DNA of 64,000 nucleotides. It comes from Gaeumannomyces sp. JS-464. Its lineage: Eukaryota; Ascomycota; Sordariomycetes; Magnaporthales; Magnaporthaceae. Shown here in pieces: positions 24,315 through 36,500 of the stretch. Each line of letters opens with the position of its first letter. Position 1 is the stretch's first letter. The position numbers were made by a program, and so were the translations under genes. The notes below the pieces were generated by a model, which was not told where the DNA came from, did no database searches, and saw only the letters and a program-made list of their open reading frames with translations. The stretch spans positions 7,378,001 to 7,442,000 of the forward strand of contig NGZR01000001.1 of the NCBI GenBank assembly GCA_002197995.1. Direction: 5' to 3'.

Positions 24315-27300
24315 GGCTGCTGGTGTCTGGGGAAAAGCCCCGCGAGTGCTCTCCTCGGTGTGCCCGGAGTGTCGTCAGGACGACGGCGAGAGCGTATGGG
24401 GATGTCGTGGGTTCAAGCCGGCCAGCGACAAGGAGGGCGGGGGAGAGACGTTGGTGGTGTTGATGGAGGATGATAACCCAGCTGAGTATGGGAGCCTGGG
24501 AGGGACGCTGATGTGTTTATATGCAGCACGGGAGCAATGCTGCGGGCAGGGGCTGGGCAGGGGCAAGATTGTTGGAGAGCACCTCGTCCGCCCGTGTTTG
24601 GTGGGACCTGCAGCGGCGGTGGCGGTGGGCTCACGTTTGGTTCAATGCCTGTGGGGTGGGCCTTCCTTCCCTCCACAACAAGTCGAGCTTAGGGGAAGCT
24701 CCAAGTGGCAGGCGTGCCGAGTACCACGGGCATACGCAACCCAAAGACGGCGGGCGAGCATGCCAAGTGGGCCATCCCCAAAAACAGACGTCATGCTGAT
24801 GGCGGCTGTTGGGGGGGAAGGTCCCGCCCGTGCCCGGCCTTGCCGCCTGATGACAGGTAAAAATGTGCAGCCCTCCCCGCCATCCCAAAGGGATCGCCCA
24901 AAAGACGGTGCTAGTCCTGGCGACACCTTACGAGGTGTGCCTCGCGGTCAGGTCACTGGGAGGCATGTCTGGACGGCGGACATTGCCGGCCAGCAGCGCG
25001 GGGGCCAGTGCGTCATGCCATCTGCCCCAATGCGCCTGTTCAAGAACCCAGCATGGCTTCATGCCGATGTTGCTGAATTCAACCAACGCTCCCACCCGAA
25101 AAACGCTGGTGACTGGCGGGTTTGTCGGCGAGGGCTGGTCCTGCGCTGCTGCCAAAGCGGCGCCTGCCTTTTGTTGAGACGTCCAAAATGTTGGGGGAGG
25201 CAGGGTAGCTTGATTGGCCAGAGCTTTTGCGGCTCGCCTCCGTTTGCGCGACCCGATTCGACATCCCTGCAAATCGGCATTGGGACAGGGTTCTGGGCCA
25301 CAGGGCTCGGCTTGGGCTGGGACCAGGGGTGTGGCCGCCCTGTCAAAAAACGCGGCCCAGACGACCTGCCGTGGCCTACATTCTTCCCGTCCAAGTTTTC
25401 TGGTTTGCCCCTCGGAGGAACGGAATTTCTCAGCTTCAGGATAGGACCCCTTTTTTTCCACCTCTCCGTTTGTGCATGCGCCTGCATTTGTCTAGGTGCT
25501 TTCTCAATGCTCAACATCACATTAGTCTTGAAAAATGATTTGTGAAACCCATCAATCTGCTCACTCGACCGACCATTGAACAAAGGGCGTAAGCAAGCAA
25601 GCATTCAACCACCCGTAAAGATGTCAGGGCTCCAGGTGCCGTCCCACGCTATTCTTGGCGACTGCGTTAGTTGGCGACGGGAGCCCGGAGTAATGGAAAG
25701 GTGCTGTCAAGCTTAGATCATCCTGGCGTAAGGCGTACCTGCACAAGCTCCATCAAAAAAAAAAAAAGAAAGAAGAGAAGAAAAAAAAAACTTTTTTTTT
25801 TGTCCTCTTCTCCCAACATGTCCGTGCCGCCACCTTATCCACCACCTCCACAAACATCGAACACCCCACACACAAAACCACAACGGCGCAATTCCTCTTT
25901 ACAGTAACTTCGGACATCATTTTCATGCCAGCCTCGGCTCTCGACAGAAACCGGAGATGGGCGTCAGGGCATTTCTCTCGCTCGTTGGAACTTCTTTCCG
26001 TTTTACTTGCCATGTGCATAGGTACATACCATGCTCTCTCATCCACAAGGGGCGATCGAGCTCGCATTCCTCGGGACTAGGATCCCGATTATCTCCCCCC
26101 CCCCCCCCCCCCCCCGCGTCTCCCCTCAACCAACATGCCTCCTTGTCGGAATGGAGGAACCATCCACACGGGCCACGGGGAACCCGATCCCCGCCCATCC
26201 CTTCCCCATCGGCCTGTGCCGGGAACATGACGTGCCTGCCACGCATCCCCCCCAACAGCTCACAACTCTTTTTGAGAGATGATGGAACCAACCGAATCAA
26301 ATGGGGCAGTCAGGTCTTCACCTGTCTGGCATGTGACACGTCTGTGTGCTTTAGCGTCTAAGAATAATAATAAGAAAAGAAAAAAAAAAGAAAAAAGAAA
26401 AAAAGAACCAAAGAAACGCCTCCCTTGGACCCGCCACCTCATCCCCGCCCACGCGATTTAGCTTCAAGGCCCCGAAACCACGGAACCATTGCAAAAGCTT
26501 CTGGTAGGAGACGCGGGAACTCTAACCCGCATGCGGACATGACCGTTGTCGAGCTTCCAGAGAGAGCTCATATAACCAACCCAGTGGTAGGGGTTACGAG
26601 ATTACCCTGATGCCTCGATGTCAGTTGTCCATATCGAAGAGACGCCCAAGCCAAAAACTGTCCCGTTTGAACCAAGAATGTGACTATGAATGTTTCTTTT
26701 CTACCCTTGGGATCATCGCCTGCTACAGCATGGCAGATGGCCGATAGCGTCAGATCGACCCGTGAACGCGTCAGTCGCCAAGCTCAAGGACAGGTCACCA
26801 ATGGGGCAAGACAGTCTTAGTCTTATATCCTAGGATGAAGATCAAACACATTAATATGTATATATCCCCCAGCCGTCCTGAGACCGGGGCAGAAAAGGAT
26901 GCTCCGTCCACAGAAGAGGGTGTTCACTGGCAGATCGATCCAAATGCAATCCCAATATGACCCCTGACCAAGGAAATCGTGTACAAGGCAAGCAGAACCC
27001 TGCATGACGGGGAAACGCCAAGAAGGAACATTAGACGACGATCGCCAACCCATGAGATCCAACACCAAACCCCAACGGTAGGACGACTATGTTGCGAAAA
27101 GGCTGCACATCGGACTGGACCCGATCCAGATAGAAACACAAAATGGCAAATCTTCACCGCAGCATACGCCGCCGATTTTTCAAGAGCTCCGGCGCCGCTA
27201 TGACGAGCTCGTGTCAAAATAATATGCGAGAGGGCATGGAGAAAAGAAGACTGAATAAATCATGACAGAAGCAGCAAAATTCCGGGATAAACACATGCAA

Positions 27301-27569
27301 ATGGAAGAAGGCAAGTGGCGAGAAGAGAAGGTTCAACGCAAGGAGAAGGGCAAATCGATGGGCCAAAGACAAACAAAACAAAAAAGACAAAAGGGATGCT
27401 GACTGGCAAGAATGAAAATGCAAAGCAATGTTATTCTGTACATGATATCGTGGGACGGGCTCTAACAACTTCCTGTAAATTTCATGACAAAAGAAAAGTA
27501 AAAGGGGTGTGGGGTGTTTGTGACTTTCGGTAGTGTGTCGTGGTTTTTTTGGTGGTATCGTCGGCGTCG
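24315..27569. other. 3.2-kb spacer upstream of OLE1
   Basis: Holds the OLE1 promoter (right next to 24314) and, at its far end, the terminator of the kinase gene. A plus-strand frame of more than 400 codons runs to 25545, but it lacks domains and a proper ATG, so I do not call it. A/G-rich runs lie at 25755-25800 and 26370-26410. A stem-rich, tRNA-like segment is at about 26500-26590. Confidence 0.5.
26095..26115. repeat. Poly(C) tract, 21 bases
   Basis: Uninterrupted run of 21 C, about 1.8 kb upstream of the OLE1 ATG. The matching tract beyond the gene is at 22253. Confidence 0.9.
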
Positions 27570-30500
27570 TCAGTGATGGCTAGGGTGGCCATCAAGACGA
27601 TCAAAGTCGTCAAGTATCGATCCTTGCGCCCGCAGCGCCTCCTCATTGGAGTGGTCGTGAGCCGAGCCGATGCCCTTGAGCTCATCTGGAAGCTCGTGTA
27701 TGGGGCTGGCCCTCACGCTCCGGGAGCCCGGCGGCGTGTTGAGGCCTGCTGCCTTGGGCGTTGACGGAGTGTCTGTCGTTTGCCCCACTCGAGGATGCTC
27801 GCACCGTCGCCGTGAAGCGATTCGGTGCCGATTGCGAGCCACCGGCCTGTCGATGGTGTCTTAATCCGCTCTATATTTGCATCCATGGCTGTCGCCACAG
27901 CTGCGTCTGTTGTCGGTCCTGCTTCCGTCTCTGTTGCAGTAGCCGTGTGGAATGACTTGTTGGTGTTGTCTGTATGATCCTCGGGTTCCGTGATCCCCGT
28001 CTCCCACCGCGTTTCGTGTGGCGGAATCCACGTGCGCATATCCCGAACATCGTCATCCTCCATATCATTCCAATCAATGCTTGCGCCTCCTGATTCGGAA
28101 GTTGCCGCATCGTCCCTCAGCTCCTCGTCGTTCCCTTCGTCTTCCATATCCTCCGACGGTGATGGGGGAAGCGGAACACCGTGGGTTGGAGCTCGTCTCC
28201 ACCAAAAGACGTGCAGGTCTGAGCCAACTCCTCCATTGCCGGTTGAGAAAGTGCATCTGTCGTGGTTTCCGCCTCCGCTTCCGCCTCTGCCTTTGCCTCT
28301 GTTTCCGCCTGGGGTGTCACGTCCTGGTCGTCATCTGGCCCGGCAACAACCTCCGATAGATCATCGGCCGGGGCGGCCAAGGGCATCTCGACCACTGTGA
28401 GCTCCTTCTCGGCGAGAGCAGATGCCGAAGCCGGCTCACTGCTCGTTCTCGGGGTCACGCTTCGGTCCGCGGCGGCACGGTCGATATCCATGTCGAGCTC
28501 GTCACTGACGGACTGATCGCTATGACTCTGGTCATAGCTGTAGGCTGACCAGGCCGGCGTCCTCGGGTAGGGGCCACGAGCAGTTCCAAGGCCTCCTCTG
28601 TGAGTCGCAATGGGGCTGGGCGGAGAGCGGCCCCGCGTTGGGAAGTAGTAGGGCTCGTTCGACGTGCCCGTTGGGGGGTCCACGTATCTGTGTCCGAAAG
28701 TCCATTCGGGAGGTGGTGGGTTGGCAGTCCGGTCGGCGGCCGTAGGTGTTCACAGATGAGTCCACCGATGCAGTTGGAGCGTGCTGAAGACGAGTTTGCT
28801 CATGATGTCGGCCCAGGCTGTCCCCATTTCCCCCAAAGCCTGGGAACATGGTCGCCAGGATCCTAGCCGCTACCCTGAACCTCGGGTTCTCGCAGAGGCA
28901 CATGTCAACCACCTCGCCGAACCAGCGTGGACAGTCCACATCCGGATCGATCCGGAGCGGGCGGCTGTGCGCCTCGGGCTCGTCCTCCTGGGTGGCAATG
29001 GCCCAGAGGACCATGCCGAGCTGGAAGAGGTCTGATTTGACGCCAATGTACATGGAAATACGCTGGCCGCTCTCAATCAGGGGTGTCGCCTCCGGGGGCT
29101 CCCATCCGACCGAGCCTGTTGATATCTATTATTTTGGCGTTGTCGTTGCTGTCGATCACGATGTTGGAAAGCGTGAAATCGCCCTGGACGAAGCCCGCCT
29201 CGTGGATCTCGGACAGACCGGCAACGATTTGCATGGCCCACTTCTCCCGCCTAGCCCAAGGCAACTTGTGATCGTTGTCGTAGATCATGTCAATGAGGGC
29301 GCCTTGCTGGGCGTAGCTGATTAGCAATCCCTTGACGTGCTCCTCCTTGTCGTCAACGATCACGCCGTAGAGTTCGATCACGTGCTTTGAGTCTTGCAGC
29401 TGGGTGAGTGCGACCTCGTACAGAAACTCGTCTACCGTGTCTGGCCCGGTATCTCCTGATCTGGCCATGAACCTTGACTTTGTAAACGAATCCGGACATG
29501 TGCGAGTCGAACTGGATCTCGCGTTCCCTGACCCTTCTGCACCGCAAGTGGCTGACCATGCGAATTGTGGGGTATATGATGATAGATACACATGGTTTCG
29601 ATAGGTCAGCACATTGAGTTGATATGCCTAAATAAGTCATGCTCGAGCCCGCCACATACAGTGACGGCGGCTGGGCCGATGTCAGTCCGCCAAGGCTGGG
29701 CGTTGGCCCAGGGCAGCGAGGAGGGGGAGACTAACGTTGATATCTTCAACAACGTGCACGTGCAGCCGCCCGTCCGTGGTCTGAAGTTTGAGATTCGTAA
29801 CAGTGTCGTAGAATTGAATGTCTTGCAGACTCTCCCGAATGGCCTCATAGATTTTGGCATTCTTCTCACGCTGGAACTTGGTGTGTTCCAGGTCCAGCTC
29901 CAGAGAGTTTTCGGGCGCGTTCCTGTAGTCGAGGGACACGGTGACGCGCCGCCAACGGAACTCTGACTGACGATAGGTGATGAAGAACTTCTCCCGTTTT
30001 GACTTGTCGCGGAAGTGCATGGACAGATTCAGAATCCAGATGCGTTCCAGGTCGTCATGGATCAGCTGGTCGTATTGAGAGGTCGTCATGGAGACTGTGT
30101 CCAAGACTGGGGGCCTTAGGCCGGGGTGTGACTCTGGACGAGGGTCGACATTTGATAATGTGGGATTGAGATCCAAGGCCTCCACGTCGCCCAGAGTCTC
30201 CACAGTGATGCGAGGATCGTGGTCGTGGCTCCTCTCATAGGGCGTGGTCGAGGCCAGCGATGGTGACGGGGCAGAGGGGAGAACCTGGGAAACAGTGGTG
30301 CTGCTGGCGAGGCCAATCTGGACGGGTGTGGGAGTAGGCGAGCGAGCGGGAGAAGAGGCGAGAGGGGTAGCGTCGGGGTCTGCCTCGGTGTCGGGGGCAG
30401 CGTCGGCGGCGGTGTCGACATTGGCAGTGGTGCTGGCATCCGCGACGGTGTCGACATCGGCAGGTGCGCTGGTGGCGGCAACGGCGCGCAACGGGGCTTC

Positions 30501-31262
30501 TGGCACGCTGGAACGGGGGTTCGACTGGGACTCGCAACTGAACAAGGGCGGCGACGCCAGCCTACGGTCCATCGACAAAGCTCGGCGCTCATCTGCAGAA
30601 AGCTCGGCGGGCATCAAGTTGTCGCGAAGCTCTGATTTCTGCCTTTTGAAGGTTTGCGTCCTGGGTAGGCCGGGAACGACCTGGTGGTGGCTCCTCCGCG
30701 GAGAAAATAGCTGCGGGTCGTCCGGGTCGAGCCCGTCGACTCTTTCCTCCACGACCTTTTCGGGCTCATGCTCGGCCTTGGGCTCGGCCTTGGGCTCGGG
30801 CTCTGGCTCTGGCTCCGGTCGCAGTTGAGGTTGAGGTTGAGGTTGAGGCTGAGGCTGAGGCTGAGGTTGAGGTTGGGGTTGAGACTGGGGTCGAGACTGG
30901 GGTTGGGACTGGGGTTGAGACGGAGGTTCCGGTTTTCGCTCAGACACTGGTCTCCGCTCTGGCTCCGGCTTCCGCTCCGGTTTCCACTCCGGCTCCGGCT
31001 TGGGCTGGGGGGCCGGTAGCCGGGCTCTATTGCCATGATGGGCGCGGCCCAGGATTCTGCGCCACAGGCTGGGGTGCCGGGTGACCCCGGATTGCAGTGA
31101 AAATGCAGAACGTGCGGGTGGCGGCGCTGAGGATGGCTCCTGCGGCGGGGCCTGACCGCTTTGAGCCATCACAGGCTGGGAGCGGTGAGAATCAGCCTGT
31201 TGCTTTGCTTGGCTAGACCAGAATCGGGAGTTCAAGGGGACTGGACAAGGCGGGGGCCACAT
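27570..31262 (-). CDS. Large proline-rich protein with atypical kinase domain
   Basis: About 1200 residues once joined. The ATG at 31262 (MWPPP) or, better, at 31169 (MAQSGQAPP). A 65-bp intron at 29671-29735 (GTTAGT...CCCAG) joins VVEDIN to PPSLYVAGSS in phase. Residues about 70-170 are Pro/Glu/Gln repeats (PEPE, PQPQ). A fungus-specific N-terminal module follows (WILNLSMHFRDKSKREKFF), then the kinase domain at about 510-780: GPDTVDEFLYEV, HVKGLLISYA, ALIDMIY, catalytic loop HEAGFVQGDFTLSNIVI, AKIIDIN where DFG is usual, GWEPPEATPLIES (APE region), VKSDLFQLGMVLWAIA. HRD is therefore QGD and DFG is DIN; both key aspartates remain. I cannot find a clear beta-3 lysine. The tail is acidic, ending SILDDFDRLDGHPSHH. 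The frame changes near 29455, 29108, 28742, 28160 and 27785. Substrate unknown. Confidence 0.7.
30823..30922. repeat. Hexanucleotide repeat coding for Pro-Gln/Pro-Glu
   Basis: GGTTGA/GGCTGA units on the plus strand repeat about 16 times with drift to GGTTGG and GAGACT. On the minus strand they code for alternating Pro-Gln in the kinase-domain protein; GGCTCC/GGCTCG units beside them give Pro-Glu. Repeat number is likely variable between strains. Confidence 0.85.
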
Positions 31263-34200
31263 ATATGGGCACCGTGGACGGGGACAGACCCGCTCCAGTC
31301 ACCGCCTTGGAAGCCAAAACGAACGCCCTCACCGCAAGGGCGGCGGAGACGATTGCGAGGGCAGCGTTGGTGTGAGGACGCAGGTCAGTAGAAGTGGCGT
31401 TTAGGGGTGTGGTGGCACGTCCCCGCGTTCGTTTATTCCGGTCGTAGGAAGTCCCAGTAGTGAGTATGTAGTGGGCGACGCTGTGCGGCTCACTGAAACG
31501 GCTGGTGGTGGTCCAGGTTGGGCGGGTGCGGGAGAGGCGCCAGAGGCAGCATATAAGAGATGCGAGTGCGTGGTCGAGTACTTCACTGGCGGCTCACATC
31601 AAGCGCGAACGGCCATGCAGGTAGCCGTAGAGCACCAGCGAATGCGCATCAGACATGCGTGGGTTGGGGAGGACCAGCGGCGCTGGGACGAGGGCTGGAG
31701 GGGCTGCAGGGCCGGCGACGCTGTGTGCGGCGCGGAGGACGACAACCAGAGAGCCAGAACAAGGTTGTGATACCTCGCGTCCAGGCCAGAGAGAAGCGTG
31801 TCCGGTACGTTTGTGGTCAGGTGCTCGCGGGCCCAGGCACAAGTGCAATTCTGACTGGATCGCTCGTGGTTCATGCCCGCCGAGAGCCCTGGTCTGCCCT
31901 TGTGTTTGTGTCCCTGGCGCGAGGCGGTCGTGCAACTGGACCAAGTGGTGATGGTGGAAGAAAGGGGAGGAGCGGGCGAGAGAGATGGAGGAGGACGGAG
32001 ACACGACAGGAGCAGCCGGGTAGGCAGGAGCTGGGGTCGTATCGTGGCCCGGTCAGACTCGGTTGAGCTCCTCGAGGCTTACTATGGAGGTGGTGCTGCT
32101 GCTGCGGCCACGACGGGTGGTGTCGGTATCAAAGTGAATTGAATGGTGTGTGCTGCCTGGGACGACAAGCTGGTGGAATGGCTCGAGCTCGAGCCAGGGA
32201 CCAACCAACCACCGGCAAAGAGTCAATGTCTGGTTGCGAGTCGTCTTCCCTGGACAGGGTGCAGCCGCAGTCGGGATGGAGATCGGAGGCTGGCGTGCGA
32301 GGCACGAGAACTGCCAGGCGGCGGTTGGGCTATGCAAGTTGAGGTCAATTCATCCTGTTCGGCGCAAGCCATCCCATCTCGCTTGTATCGATGGATTAGA
32401 GCCCATCCACGGGCTGGGCAGGCAGGGCTCGCTTGGCCAGCGAGATTTGGGGCCAATCCCGTTTTTCTTTCCTTTTTCCCTCTCCTGAAATTTTTTTTTA
32501 TTCCCTCCCAAGTGAAGTGTCTGCATGTGCGAAGTCTCCAGCTCCCCATGCATGCAGGCAGTTGCAGCCGTCCAAAGTGGCTGGGGACAGTGCACGTAGC
32601 GTCCTGTTGGAGCCCGACCCGCTCCAAACCTAACAGGGGCGCAGTTGGGCGGTGTGTGTGAGTACCTGTACCTCGAGGGGTCGGTCGCGCAACGCGCCCG
32701 TGCTTACCTATTTGGGGATCCATGGGAGCTCACGGAGCCAAGCTCCAAACGTGATGGCTGGGCTGGTGGCTCTGGCGCCGGTGATGATGAATTGCGCACA
32801 CGTGTTCGAGGAGGCGCCCCTGCAAGGGTTGTCGTTGTGTGGAGGCACATTGTGAAATGATTTCATTGCGGCGTCTCGTGCCGTTTGTGTTCTTCCATGC
32901 CCCTCGCCACGTTGATGCCGTCGCCGCTTCAAGTTCCCGAGTCTCTGTCTCCCGGCTGGACGGCGATGCTCGCAGAGTTGCACCGGCCGGGCCATGCTGA
33001 TTCGACCGCATGTCCAAGGTACCACGACCTGCTGCCGTCCACCTCTCTCTTACCTTCCAGGCGGGCAGGTACTTGAGGGAATCAAATTCTGCACCACCAA
33101 TGTACCTAAACGATGCCACCTCGGCCGTTCCGCGTCTGCCCGTCTCCATCAAATATTGCTGGGAAATTCCCGCAACGTGCGTTGTCAATCCCAGCCTAGC
33201 ACCTCTAGCACGTTGTAGTGCCACTTTCCTTGTCTTCCCGAGACACGGTTTCAACCCATTTACCGCCTCGACGCGATCGTTGTCCATTTCCGTTTGCGCC
33301 CGCATCACCCCTCAGCGCCTCGCCATCCCAGTCGAGCACCTGATCTGGGGAGAGCCGGGGTGCCCGCAACATTGATTCGAGGGGTCAAAGAGGTCACTGC
33401 TCCCGCAGGCCCCTTTTTATGGCATGTTTTGTCTTTGCCCACTGTGACGCGGGAAAGAGGAGCCTCCAGCCCGGCCGGGTCTTACAGCCCCTGGCCAAGG
33501 CTTGCCTCGATGATTGCAAGTGCAAGCGGCGCCAGCATCGTAGGATGACGGAAAGAAGGGATTCTCCGCAAGGAACGCCCCCAGAAGCCATTTACAGTCA
33601 TCCGACAATCAAGAGCCTGACCGCACCAAGCAGGGGGGCCGACGTTGAGAGGAAGACTGACAACACATCAATACAAGTGGCCAATGGCGGCTGCAGTGTC
33701 CCGCCCGGGCGGCAAGGATTTTGAGGAGTGAAGACAGTGGGAAAGGACGACGAGAAAAAGAAAAAAAAAAAATGAGCCTTTGCCCGGGCCGGTCGGGGCC
33801 CTGCAACGGACCATGAGGCCATGAGGAATGGCACCTATGCAGCCGTCCATCAATCATCCGCCTTCGCTTGTATTACGGCGTCGCCGGCGGCTTTGCGCGT
33901 TTTTCCCTATCTCACTTCGTTCGCTCCGCCCCCTCTCTCTCCCACCCTCCATGTAGTGGCATCCGGAATAAGCATAGCTGATGCCGACTTTTTGAAAGAA
34001 GGGTCCGCAGACAGCCCAATCACTCCCGCCCGCCTAACCCCGGAGGCCGATCTCCCACATGCTGACATCAGCCATCTGGGTTGACGACATGCCATTGACA
34101 GCGGGCGAGTTGATTTGTGGGCTTTGTGTTGTTGGTGTAGTCGTTGTCAATATTGGCCCGTGGGGGAACCAAGGAACTGCTACCGAAACAATGCAGTCCG

Positions 34201-35922
34201 ACATTCGATTCGTCTTTGTCGCCCTTCAGACGGGCTCATGACCACTGCATCCAAGGAGCACCACATCAGACACAGCTCTAGCTTGCAGGTCGAGAACAGG
34301 TAGTGAGGCTTGGGGAAAACACAGGCGACAGCAAGGCTAAGAATATGTGCATAGGGAAGACTAAACGAAACCCGCAGGTGAAAAACGAAGCAGCATATTG
34401 TTAGCACGTCTGGGGCGGCAGGAGATTGCTCCCGCTAGCTGAGTCAGAGTCTCCCAGAACACGTCGCCCAGGAGGTAGATGTCTGGAAGTGAATTTCGAA
34501 ATGGTATTAAGTCCTGTTCTTTTTTGATACGGCCCCTAATGCGCGCGCAGGCCATCGAAAACACCACGAAAATTGGGCATCAATCGGAGGGAGGGGCGGC
34601 CACGACCACGGACAGGGGCCACCTTCCTAGGCCGCCCCTCTCTTCCCCGACCGAGAACACGCTGCTGCAGGCGACAGCAAGTGAGGCGGCCAGCCGACTG
34701 ACTGGCTGCTGTGAGCTGCTGATGTGTGCATGCCCACCACACACTGGCGGCCTTTTTTCATTTGGCAATTGGGCGCGGGCTTCCATGATGTTTGCTCTAG
34801 GGTTGCATGGCGCATCAACCGTGCCGTGGGGTCTCCTCCCGGGAGACTGGGGTTCGTTCGAGTGTGGGCGCCCGGCCCAAAACGAAGGCCCCTGTGGAGC
34901 AGGCATGCTTCCTTCTCCGCCATCCGATTTGACAAGACCCCGCCCGACAGTGAGAAGGAAAGAAAGAAACAGAAGGGGGAAAAAAAGTACAGTACATGCC
35001 CGCTCGGGTGGGTGTATTGCGTTTGCCCATCTCAACCCCTGCTGCTGCGGCAAGAGTCTGGTCTCCGCCCTTTTGCGCCCGCTGGCAGCTTTTAGGCTCT
35101 TCCTTGGGCCTTGGGCTGAACTGCTTATTGCCACCACCTCCTGACGTCGGACGACGCAAGGCCGTTCCCCTGGACCAACCGGCACGTCTCAATTCAAACA
35201 GAAGGCACATTCACCCATGGACCTGCAGGGCATAGTAAGCCCTCATTTGATCCCCAACACCTGCGTGCCCAAAGCTGGACTGACATCACCACCCAGCTCC
35301 GCGTTCGGCTCGGTAAATAAATAAAATATAAAAAAGGAAAAGAAAAAGAAAAATGAAAAAGGACAAGGAAGAAGCCTCGCTCGAGGTTCCCGGCTCTCTG
35401 CCTATGGCGGCCCAACATGACGGCGCCGTAACCGAACGAAGCCCAATGTTGACGTGCGGTGTAGCATTGACAGCCTGTCGATTGTGACAACCGCTGTCAC
35501 GGGCCTATGGCCCACCACGCCGGCACCGTCACCGAGCCAGCGACAGCATCATCTCACTGCGAGAGCCATCACACAGACAGCTGGCGTCTGGTCCTGTGGT
35601 GGAGGGAACATCCCTGCAGCCCCACGACGCCCTTCTCCCCCATCCGTGCCTCCTCTCCCTCGCTCTCCCTCGCTCTCCCACTCTCTGTCACTGCCTTTTT
35701 CTTCTTCCCGTCTCCAGGTTTGCCTTTTTCTCTGCTTCATGCACGTGGCCGGCCCGGCATGGGACGTCAAGGTCGGTGCGCCATGCTCGGATGCCAACGC
35801 AAGGCGGGCAGAGGCAGGCATCGTACATGACTGGTCAATGACTTGTCATGGCGCTTTGCCAGGACATGGTCGGAGGGACCGACCGACTGCACCCCAGCCT
35901 ACCAGAGGACGTTCGATAACCC

Positions 35923-35958
35923 GACACACACACAACACACACACACACACACACACAC
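35923..35958. repeat. CA dinucleotide microsatellite
   Basis: About 17 CA units with one interruption (CACAACAC). Confidence 0.9.
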
Positions 35959-36480
35959 CTCTCCCAAGACGACCTCTCACCCTCCCGCCAAGCTTCAGGA
36001 CCGCCAGCGTGAGTGAAGCAACCCCAAGGGTGGTTGCTGGAAGCGAGTGGTCGGCTGCAAGGCAACCTCTCCTGGGCGCCGGAAGAGTCGGAGAGCACAC
36101 ATAGTGTCTGCGACCCACGTACCTCTACATGGTGATACCGAGTGAGTAGCCATTGCTGCATTACAAATGGCTCTCAAGCGAGAGAAGGACAGTGCAAGAC
36201 GCAAGAAGAAAGATGTGGTGAGTGGGATTGCCGATGAGGAAAGTCACACCGGACCCGTGACCGGCGAGGGAAGTGGAATGAGAGGAAGGTACATGGCGCT
36301 GCACTACCCAGCATCCTGCAGTGTCTCCTTCTCGGACGAGCCACCCACCCTCTCCCTCTCCCTCCCCGCTCCAACACCTGTTCTCTGGCGCAGGGCGAGC
36401 GGCGATGCTGCCTGGAACGGGGTGTGGGGGAGGTGCAGCCGAGAGGGCCGAGGAAGCCCGAGCAAGGGACAAGCCTCCGC

Positions 36481-36500
36481 AAAAAAAAAAAAAAAAAAAA
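36481..36500. repeat. Poly(A) tract, 20 bases
   Basis: Uninterrupted run of 20 A, no associated element seen. Confidence 0.9.

Noticed and set aside
24205..25545. Plus-strand frame of more than 400 codons
   Set aside because: Begins antisense inside OLE1, has no ATG at its start, no domain and no intron signals; expected in GC-rich DNA.
26490..26595. tRNA-like segment on the minus strand (GAGC/GCTC D-arm-like stem, GACA/TGTC stem with 7-base loop, GCGGG/CCCGC T-arm-like stem)
   Set aside because: No 5' acceptor strand pairs with the 3' end, the anticodon loop lacks T33, and the T loop lacks the invariant C. Not a functional tRNA as written.
35923..35958. CA repeat as a telomeric or centromeric signal
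   Set aside because: A single ordinary microsatellite, not TTAGGG-type and not part of a larger array.
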